From contig JAMAHW010000061.1 in NCBI GenBank assembly GCA_023627715.1, positions 1 through 64,000 of the forward strand: 64,000 nt of DNA, written 5' to 3'. Below the pieces are notes generated by a model. That model made no database searches, was not told where the DNA came from, and saw only the letters and a program-made list of their open reading frames with translations. Shown piece by piece: positions 56,701-64,000 of the stretch. The DNA comes from Periconia sp. R9002. Its lineage: Eukaryota; Ascomycota; Dothideomycetes; Pleosporales; Periconiaceae. Positions within the stretch are counted from its first letter, which is position 1. Each line of letters begins with the position of its first letter. The position numbers and the translations under genes are program-made.

Positions 56701-58902
56701 TTAACGCAGGACCGCCATAATAGGCGTCCACTTCATTTTTTTCATATCATCTTGCCTCGAAACAAACGTCGTTACTCGCTCAAACTCTGCCTCCCCAACA
56801 CTTTCGACAGCAAGACAACCAATATGTGGATTGTGCTCGTCGGTCTGATCCGGGAACTTGCTGTCGGGACCATAGTAGAAGTTGGCAAGCAGAATCACTT
56901 GCATTTCGAGAAATCCTTGGATCTTATCCTGCCACCTTTTCGCAAGCTTGATATTGCCAATGCGATTTTCAATAGCCAAATCAGAAGAGGAAAAGACTTG
57001 CAGACTATTGGTGTAGGGGCCGGTCCTTTCGGCGCTGATAAATATAGACGTGGAAAGGGTCTTTATGAGGAGGCAGTTCATCGGATATGGAGACATCTTT
57101 ATCTTGGTGAGATATGTGGGGAGGTCGTTGGTCAAAAAAGCGTCGTCGACCGCGAAGGCGGAGTCGGGCGCGAATTCCATCTCGGCCCAGCGTTTCATGT
57201 CGGGCGATGCCATCTGCCAAAGCTCCAATTCACCTTTACCAGCTGATGCCCTGCTGCCCCATATGGCGACTTGACACCATTGTTCCGGCATTCCCGCATA
57301 GTTGATGTGGAACTCTTCATGTGCTGCGACGTCCCACATCCAGCCAGTCCATGACCACGACGGGAAGCCCTCTCTGCGCTGGTTCAGCCCCTTATGCGGA
57401 TCTGGATCCTTTGAGTAATACGACATGGATTGGCCGACAAGCCAGTGTAGAGCCTCGCAAAAGTACGTGACTGGCAGACCGTGATGGAAGTCACCAAGAT
57501 GGCGCCGCGAAGCTGAGAGAGCGCCGTCGAATGCAAACTGAATGTCCGAAGCCACGGTCAGGCGACGCTTGAGAAAGTTTTTGAGCCATGAATTGAAGTA
57601 GTCGTTGATCATCAGCTTAGGAAAGAAGAAGTTTTCCGCCCATCTCGAGCGATCTGGGAGCTGGAGCGGCCGCAGCTGCCATGACTTCGTCCATGACGGG
57701 AGGTGGTGGAGATCATCGACATATTCAAGAGCACGATCTTCAGAAAATGCAGCAGTGGCGCAGTGGTACACAACTTGGTCTGGAAGAAAAATCAAATGTC
57801 GCTTCGACAACAGAAATTCTTGGAATGTCCACGCCCGTTGGCACCAAGTCGATTGCCAGAATGGATCCATGGGATCGTCCTTCAAAGAGACAAAGATTTG
57901 ATCACCGATTTTGCCTACTGTTTGAATAAGTCGGGTTTGACTAAAATGTACACCGGGCAGACCAGCGTTGGAATCCGCACCGCATGCAGAGATGACGGTC
58001 AGACTAGATGCCCCGTAGATGATGTCCATCTTGGGTATCTGAGCCATCTTGTCGGAGTTGGACCAGGCCCCATTGCTTGTCTGAAACTCATCGTCTTGCA
58101 TGATGCAGAGCGAATCGGTCCACAGATAGCGCTCGGCGATGATTTGACAAAATCGGATAGCGTCTCGAATCGTGCGTGGGACAACTCTTCCTTCTGCTCT
58201 TACTGCGTCTCCAACATGAGCAAATTCCCCTTCGGGCTCTGTCAATCCATTTGGGGTCAAAGAGCCTGGTTGCTCGAGAAACGCGCGCGTAACCTTGTTC
58301 AACATGACCTGCTTGACGCCGCCCCACACGTAACTCAAGGCAACATATCTTGCACCGCGTGGCGCTTCTACTAGACATTGTTGTTGCACGTCGATTAGCC
58401 GAAATGGAAATTCAAATTCCAGAGGAGAGTGCTCCGGTCTGCAAGCCGTGTGCATGTCGCATCTGGCCAACCAGTCCCTGACAAGCAGAGGATTCATCAA
58501 CTGCACTACTGGTCGACCAGTAAAAGCCTGTACAGTCTGGCCAGCGTCGTCAGTCACCACAGGAAACATGGGAGCCAGCGCCAGCTTGGCTCCGCATGCT
58601 CCGAAGGAACACGCATCGTGCTCAAAGCCTTTGTGCTGGGCAATTCCGCGATTGCCGATCGTGATCTCGGTCGATGCTGCGTCGAAGCCGGGTACGCGCG
58701 TAAAAAAGCTGTGAAGAATTCGACACAGCTCGCACGTTGTGGGTGTTAACCCTTGGACTGTTCTGACGCTGCCATATGTTCGGTCCCACCATTCGGTATG
58801 AGCTTTGCCTGGCTTGGAAGCTGGGCTCACGTCTATGAGGAGTGGTATGACTTTGATGCACCGTGTACACAACACTGCTGAGTTTGGCCGTCGGACGTGC
58901 AT
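56701..58902 (-). CDS. HET-domain protein (heterokaryon incompatibility type)
   Basis: Uninterrupted 733-codon frame from ATG 58902. The N-terminus has CTRCIKV and CELCRILHSFF, Cys pairs common in this HET group. The HET domain follows: ARYVALSYVWGGVKQ, VPRTIRDAIRFCQIIAERYLWTDSLCI, the usual linker DDEFQ, IYGASSLTVISACGADSNAGLPG, and after it QSTWCQRAWTFQEFLLSKRHLIF (RGWTFQE..LS.R). Downstream is a roughly 350-residue C-terminal region with FPSWSWTGWMWD, normal for long HET proteins. All boxes are intact, in contrast to the HET relic at 6.6-7.5 kb. Proteins of this type cause death of fused cells carrying unlike alleles. The role of this copy is unknown. Confidence 0.9.
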   Translation of the reverse strand: MHVRRPNSAVLCTRCIKVIPLLIDVSPASKPGKAHTEWWDRTYGSVRTVQGLTPTTCELCRILHSFFTRVPGFDAASTEITIGNRGIAQHKGFEHDACSFGACGAKLALAPMFPVVTDDAGQTVQAFTGRPVVQLMNPLLVRDWLARCDMHTACRPEHSPLEFEFPFRLIDVQQQCLVEAPRGARYVALSYVWGGVKQVMLNKVTRAFLEQPGSLTPNGLTEPEGEFAHVGDAVRAEGRVVPRTIRDAIRFCQIIAERYLWTDSLCIMQDDEFQTSNGAWSNSDKMAQIPKMDIIYGASSLTVISACGADSNAGLPGVHFSQTRLIQTVGKIGDQIFVSLKDDPMDPFWQSTWCQRAWTFQEFLLSKRHLIFLPDQVVYHCATAAFSEDRALEYVDDLHHLPSWTKSWQLRPLQLPDRSRWAENFFFPKLMINDYFNSWLKNFLKRRLTVASDIQFAFDGALSASRRHLGDFHHGLPVTYFCEALHWLVGQSMSYYSKDPDPHKGLNQRREGFPSWSWTGWMWDVAAHEEFHINYAGMPEQWCQVAIWGSRASAGKGELELWQMASPDMKRWAEMEFAPDSAFAVDDAFLTNDLPTYLTKIKMSPYPMNCLLIKTLSTSIFISAERTGPYTNSLQVFSSSDLAIENRIGNIKLAKRWQDKIQGFLEMQVILLANFYYGPDSKFPDQTDEHNPHIGCLAVESVGEAEFERVTTFVSRQDDMKKMKWTPIMAVLR

Positions 58903-60179
58903 GGTAGGGATGTTCGGAGCATCTTAGGGCTCAGTCATGATGCATATGCGACACAGCGAGGTGAGTCGAAATACGAGCTGAAGGCGTCTTGGCTCATTTT
59001 GAATGTGGGGGCTGAGGTCGTATGACGCCCATGTCGGCGCGCGGGGCCCGGCTTAGCTCATCTTTAACCAATACAACTTACTCCAGGAGGTTATTCGCCG
59101 ACTTTACCTAGATCAGGGATGGCGAGACAGACCTATACGCTTTTACTAATAAAATCTGCTCTACTATTTCGGCGGGTATAGTATCGATAGACATGCTGAG
59201 TACTACATATGTTCGAATCATTTCGAAAGCGACAAAAATCCATCCTCCTCTGTTCTCTAAGCCTACAAGAACGAGAGTACCTATATGCTTAAATGAAAAT
59301 GTACGAAAGAAACGCTGCAACGTAGTTGAGAATGATTATGTTTGAAAATATTAGACGATACTTAGGGCGCTGCCACGATGTAGAGCAATGACGTAGTCGA
59401 GATCAAGTTATAATAAAAGTTGTACATCAAAAGCATGTACGGAGTATAAGGTTGATAATCAATATAAGCGCTACGAGGGACCTGCGCTACGCCAGACCCC
59501 TCTCACCAGCTCGGTGTCTAAGGCCCAACTCTTAAGCTCGCAACAATGCCGATCTCTTTCCTTAATACATTGCATGGCTGTTACAATACTCGACGATCTT
59601 GCTTTCCATTGCACGACCGTCAGTAGGCAGACTGTGCTGACAATGATATTCCGTAAGATTGTGTCTCCGCAACATCGCCAAAATCGACGTATTAACAGAA
59701 ATCGTGGCTTTATGAGCAGCCTATGAGCATTTTTCTCTTGTTAATAATATATCTTATTCTTAAGTTATAAGTTAGACGTCTCGAGTGTAGCACGTGACAT
59801 AATACTACCACGAATAGTTTCATTGGGGTAAAGCGTGAACACATATGCTTTTACGGTGCCCTGGAATGTTTCGAGCGCTGCGGTCACCGAATAATCTAAA
59901 GGAACAAAAGTGTGTCATTGAAAATCATCACTGACATCAGAGGTAGATCAAGGTTACGTAAGTGGAGGAAGAGGTCACTGTTTGGTGAAGGCAGATCGCA
60001 GGACCGGAGCCTAATTATGAAGATCCTTTGCTTATAACATCTAGCAGATTTTGGACCAGAGTAAATGACTTCTAAGAATATCCAGAACAGGAATGAAGCC
60101 CTATGGACTGGAGTGAGAAATGACAGAAGAATTTTGAGACATAAGTGCAACCAGAATACAGATACGGCATCAACATACA
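58903..60179. other. Gene-poor stretch
   Basis: Upstream of the HET gene. Several short open frames on both strands (for example a 117-codon minus frame at 59896-60249) overlap the promoter of the next gene and have no motif, so I see no gene here. Confidence 0.5.
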
Positions 60180-60187
60180 ATATAAAA
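60180..60187 (+). promoter_or_regulatory. TATA-like box of secreted-protein gene
   Basis: The sequence atataaaag at about 60179-60187 lies some 115 bp before the ATG of the small secreted-protein gene, a usual TATA distance allowing for a short 5' leader. Confidence 0.55.
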
Positions 60188-60297
60188 GGTCCCTTACTTC
60201 CGGTCGTTTTTACACCACCATCAAACATCAGAAGGAAAACATCAAGCAATCCTCAAGACTTCCAATCACTTTCATTCCAATTGATCAATCTCGAAAA

Positions 60298-60690
60298 ATG
60301 CAATTTCTCAACATCGTCACCATCGTTACAGCCACTGCTGGCTTCACCGCAGCAACCAGTCTGGATTGCACTCCTGCACAGCCTCAATTGACCGTCGCTC
60401 GACTTGCGAATATCATTGACGACCTCCGTCTACACAATCCCGCCATTAACGCTGAGCCCCGCGGCCCATGCGTTCGATTTGGTTGCGTGGGAGGTACCGG
60501 TGCCTTCCTATGCAGCGAGGGTGATCGCGTCTTCCAGGGAAAACACCTCGCCGACCTTCTTGATGAGAAGTATGGAGAATGTAATGGATATACGCCACAG
60601 TCAACATCTGGCGACAGCTTCTTCGGTCCGGCTTTGGAGTGGTATGACGACACATTCAGGATCTACGCACACGGAAGCGAGCCCTGCTAA
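60298..60690 (+). CDS. Small secreted cysteine-containing protein
   Basis: Intronless 130-residue frame from ATG 60298. Residues 1-20 (MQFLNIVTIVTATAGFTAAT) form a typical signal peptide. The mature part has six cysteines (LDC, GPC, FGC, FLC, GEC and the last residue), an even number suited to three disulfides, and a motif GPCVRFGCVGGTGAFLCSEG. The protein ends exactly with Cys. No known domain was recognised; size, secretion signal and cysteine content are those of candidate effectors. The nearby TATA-like box and A-rich start context (cgaaaaATG) support expression. Confidence 0.75.
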   Translation: MQFLNIVTIVTATAGFTAATSLDCTPAQPQLTVARLANIIDDLRLHNPAINAEPRGPCVRFGCVGGTGAFLCSEGDRVFQGKHLADLLDEKYGECNGYTPQSTSGDSFFGPALEWYDDTFRIYAHGSEPC

Positions 60691-62395
60691 ACGAGTGGGG
60701 GACATTTACAAAGCATCGGCATTGGATTCCTGTCTCAATGAGACAACTTTTTTTTGAACCACAAACGTCGCGGGGAAAATCACATATTTCGTCCTGAATC
60801 CGAGTTGAGAATACACACCAAAACCATCTTTCCTTCTTTTCAACAAAGCATCTATCCCTTAACAGGTTGTCGCAAGCTGGAACATAGACAAGTATCTGAA
60901 GGGTCGCATAGTGTTTGTTTTTGAAAGTCCTCCTCTCCTTAAAGTTAGACTATATTTAAAGAGTACACAATTACATCACCCCTACAGACAGTGTTATTGT
61001 TAGATGCGTTAAGCTCTACGGTCTTGACATTATTCTCTGTTCCATACTTACGTGCTGCGTCGGAGTTCAAATCTGGAAAGCTGAGTAAATCGTCAAATCA
61101 GAGATGAGAGTAGCTGTTTGTTCCAATACACCTAAAGGTTTCGGGTCTGCATCGCCATTTCTGCCTATCATTGTGTTGACTAAGTTACCAAGAAGCTGAG
61201 GCACAGGAAATCCTCGAAAGGAGCACCGTTGGAGGATATGACTGGGTCTGTGGCTTAATGCCGCCGTCCAGCTCGCGCGATCAGCACTTCGGTTAGAGAT
61301 ATTCTGAGTGGTTGATATATTCACGAGAGCAACTATACGAGAAAAGTTACTGGCCACGTGATCCATAATGGTAAGGATGTTGAAGCTTGAGCGTAGCGGA
61401 GCAATCCCCTACCAGATCACCTAAGGTCGATATGTAGTGCAAGAATTACAGCTAGCGTACGATGTACGATATCATGAATGGAACGCCATAATTCTGAGCG
61501 CATGTCAGTGGAACAAATCTTTTCAAATAAGTTCAAACAGACTTCGACAGGTTTTATGAGTACATGCACAAACGAAGGTACCAAACCCGTTGGACTTCAT
61601 CTTCGGGATCTGCACTCCAAACGCGTGACAGCTAAATACGGTAGACTGTGATTCTTGTTGTGGTCAAATGCAATGACACCTCAGCTGCCAGGGTGCAACA
61701 AAACCATGCATAGCATTAGCAATAAGGGTGACGAAGGCGCATCGACCATTCGAGTATATTGGCGACGGCATTAACGTTCGACAATCTTAAATCCGAGCTT
61801 TTAGTGCTTGGACATAGAATGAGGGCGGCGTGGGATGCTACCACACCCAAATTTCACAGGATCTAGTCGAATTCTGCAAATCTGCAATGTTAAATGAACC
61901 TGCTTTCCAAGTGTTTGCAGCGTAGTGTTAGATTGTAAAAAATACGGTTCAATAAAGCCGGCGTACTCACAATGGAAAAACTACGAGTTCAGAATTCGAA
62001 GCAAAATTCCTTCACCAAGGCGGAAGCAGTCGCATTGCAGAAATTGGATCTGCATGTATAAGGCCAGATCAATTTTATCCAAAGTGAGAGTATTCAGAAA
62101 GCGCACATATCTATGCTATTCTGAAATCCTACGAACTATTTGTACTTATAATATATCATTGCGCGTTCGAAACCTGGTGTTGTTAACAATTTGGGAATCA
62201 TTTTGCGAATCGTCAATGCGCGATTACAACAGTTGACCAATCGGCAGAAAGCATTGCCCATCGGGGATCACGTAAATATGCAACGGTTGTACGTTTAATA
62301 TACGGGAATACTACCTAACTGCATACCCCCGCGTGAGAGGCGAGTTCACGTACATAGTAGGGGAATTTGCGCGTGAAGGTTTCAACGTTGAAATA
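60691..62395. other. 1.7-kb gene-poor spacer
   Basis: Only small, motif-free open frames (for example 61067-61366 minus, 61925-62236 plus). No convincing gene, RNA or repeat was recognised. Confidence 0.5.
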
Positions 62396-62402
62396 GATAA
62401 AA
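62394..62402 (+). promoter_or_regulatory. TATA-like box of second secreted-protein gene
   Basis: The sequence agataaaag at about 62394-62402 lies about 105 bp upstream of ATG 62506, a spacing similar to that at the other secreted-protein gene. Confidence 0.4.
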
Positions 62403-62505
62403 GGTGTTGCTCACCCAACTACTGACAGCCACCGTTCAAAGCTCACATTCAATCGCAGAAAGAAACTCAATTGCTTTCGCATCCTTGAGAACCATCGACA
62501 ATAAA

Positions 62506-63081
62506 ATGTGGAATTCGCTTCTTGTTGGTTTTGGCGTCCTCTCCCTCGCTGCGTTTACCTCCGCGCTTCCGCAAGCGCCTGAACCCACACCAGTCGCCAA
62601 CCTCACATGGGCCGAAAAAGTCGCTGCTATGAAGTCCTACATACTCACCCAACCCACGAGTACTACAAACGCCGGCTTCTGGGGCCCAATCTACCAATTA
62701 AGCTTTGATGATGGCGACTGCCACCAAATCCGCATCTATAATTGGGATTGCTCGCACGACATACCATACACACCCGTCGGCATGGCTAAATGGATCGACG
62801 ACATAGGTATCGGAGGTTACGACTGGCAGCATTGGCCAACTTCACAATATTACAATTATGGAAACTATCACAATCCAGATGATGGGTGGGACTACTTTCT
62901 CGTTGCGCGCTTGACGTATGCGGCTTGTGGAAATAGGGGGCCACAAAGTTCCTGTGGCTATGTTATGTGTACGAAGCCGGATGGTAGTAGTCTTAATTTG
63001 GAAGATATACCGGAAGGGAAGCAACCGTATGTTGATACGGCTCATGCAAGGGATTATGTTTGTGATTGGTACAAGGGGTAG
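62506..63081 (+). CDS. Secreted protein, possible effector
   Basis: Intronless 191-residue frame from ATG 62506 (context ataaaATG); an upstream open extension starts without ATG. Residues 1-19 (MWNSLLVGFGVLSLAAFTS) are a signal peptide, with cleavage likely after TSA. The mature protein is acidic and rich in Trp, Tyr and Asp, with DGDCHQIRIYNWDCSHDIPY, GYDWQHWPTSQYYNYGNYHN and a Cys-rich end (AACGNRGPQSSCGYVMC...DYVCDW): six cysteines in all. No family was recognised. It might be a carbohydrate- or metal-binding secreted protein, but that is a guess from aromatic content. Confidence 0.75.
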   Translation: MWNSLLVGFGVLSLAAFTSALPQAPEPTPVANLTWAEKVAAMKSYILTQPTSTTNAGFWGPIYQLSFDDGDCHQIRIYNWDCSHDIPYTPVGMAKWIDDIGIGGYDWQHWPTSQYYNYGNYHNPDDGWDYFLVARLTYAACGNRGPQSSCGYVMCTKPDGSSLNLEDIPEGKQPYVDTAHARDYVCDWYKG

Positions 63082-64000
63082 GCTTTAGGGCTCAGGTGTT
63101 GACGTAGTGTGAGTAGGATGGGGATGGTTGGTGTTAGTTTTCTACCCAAGACTATCGCTGGCATCAGAGTTGGAACAACATGAGACAACATAATGAAGCT
63201 GGTTAAGGAACTTTTGGATGCGGCTACCGCTTTCAAGCATTAATCGTATCTGTATATTCAAGTAATTGATACAATGCAAGAAGGTTTGAATTCGCTCTTC
63301 ACCCTTGCCCCTACGATCTTTTTATGCGCCGTGATATAATTCTGCTCTTTAAATATATCTTAACGCTTAGAAATAGTTATATAGCTAGTGATAGGTGCAT
63401 GTCCTAACCTATAAACTTTTGGCGCGCTATTGTAAAACTGGGTCTCCGCACGATTACCTGCTCGCTGGTCTCGAATTCTGAAAGCGCCACGGCAACTGGT
63501 CTCCGATTTAGAAGGGCATCGTTGGTAGAAGATGGATCTCATCGCTGACGGATTTTGAATGGCAGGGTCGCGACGTTAATGGTGTGATTTTCTTTCATGA
63601 TGGCTTTATTGTAGATGCTGGTATTATTTGTCACCTAATTGTACAACTTAAGTGACAAAGAATTCATTTCTACTTGCTTTTACATCATCACGGTGGCCGA
63701 TAAGAATACCTCGTAGAATCTGAAGTCGGTTCTAATAGCGAGAGTTATGAACCAGTGTTGTATATCAAACTATCTAACCCTCGACTTGTCACCAGTGCAA
63801 CCCACTAGCAGACCAATATCCACAAAACCAAAATCATAAGTCTATAAAACACACAACTAAGCGCTATGCCAAAAATGAATGGAAAAATGCGAATACAAAA
63901 ATGATTAAACGTCAGCGCTGTACCCGTGTCCCATATATTCCACCGTTTAGTTCTTTCCACCCTTCTCCTGTTTCTCAGGTTTTCCCTGCTTTGTGGGCAG
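63082..64000. other. Gene-free right end
   Basis: 3' flank of the last secreted-protein gene and further DNA with no recognisable frame. A gene may begin beyond the window. Confidence 0.45.

Noticed and set aside
57703..58374. 223-codon plus-strand frame opposite the HET gene
   Set aside because: Antisense shadow of an intact HET coding region.
59896..60249. 117-codon minus-strand hydrophobic frame
   Set aside because: Overlaps the TATA box and leader of the secreted-protein gene and has no motif.
61067..61366. 99-codon minus-strand frame
   Set aside because: Isolated, no motif and no splice partners; not better than chance.
1..64000. CRISPR array, rRNA or tRNA genes, bacterial-style operons and ribosome binding sites
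   Set aside because: None seen. The window is eukaryotic and the short repeats found are too few and too irregular for a CRISPR array.

Overview
The window looks like a gene-dense to gene-sparse chromosomal stretch of a filamentous ascomycete (Pezizomycotina). The evidence is: short spliceosomal introns (about 44-116 bp in most genes, up to 290 bp in one) with GT..AG ends and CTAAC/CTRAY branch sites just upstream of the acceptor; fungal-specific families (HET, UstYa/DUF3328, PNP-type NLR-like domain, LaeA/UMTA-like methyltransferase, DHA2 transporter); and heavy RIP-type decay (C:G to T:A, CpA lost and TpA gained) of a retrotransposon and of neighbouring host-gene relics. The species cannot be named from the sequence.

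Layout. 1-5.5 kb: an extremely AT-rich, RIP-ruined Ty3/gypsy chromovirus in which protease, RT, RNase H, integrase and chromodomain are still recognisable. 5.5-8.1 kb: relics, including a HET-domain gene killed only by RIP-type nonsense codons and a P-loop-like fragment. 8.1-18.6 kb: a STAND/NACHT-like hypothetical gene, a stand-alone PNP-domain gene, a DUF7025-AAA+ ATPase gene, a GC-rich frame-broken relic that looks bacterial and polymorphic-toxin-like, and a CorA-like membrane protein. 18.8-30.8 kb: a frameshifted pseudogene, one giant five-exon gene (about 2,483 residues, filamin/Ig-like repeats) on the minus strand, and a divergent seven-exon metallo-beta-lactamase-fold gene.

32.7-47.2 kb is a compact cluster with the look of a secondary-metabolite locus: DHA2 exporter, alpha/beta hydrolase, SAM methyltransferase, short-chain dehydrogenase, two FAD monooxygenases, a DAHP-synthase-like protein that has lost its catalytic and metal-binding residues, and a 2-oxoglutarate/Fe(II) oxygenase. 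No polyketide synthase, NRPS, terpene synthase or prenyltransferase is visible. The cluster may extend to a ThDP-dependent acetolactate-synthase-like enzyme at 53.7-55.9 kb. Between them lie a zinc-ribbon/P-loop NTPase/PD-(D/E)XK-like gene resembling Crinkler-type (CR) effectors, a RIP-damaged amino-acid permease relic, a frame-broken UstYa-family gene with an 11-G run, and a possible small secreted peptide gene.

56.7-64 kb holds a complete HET-domain gene and two small secreted-protein genes separated by gene-poor DNA.

Exon coordinates were worked out by eye from splice consensus and reading phase. In every multi-exon model given here the summed exon length is a multiple of three, but none has been checked against transcripts. 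No tRNA, rRNA or CRISPR array was recognised.
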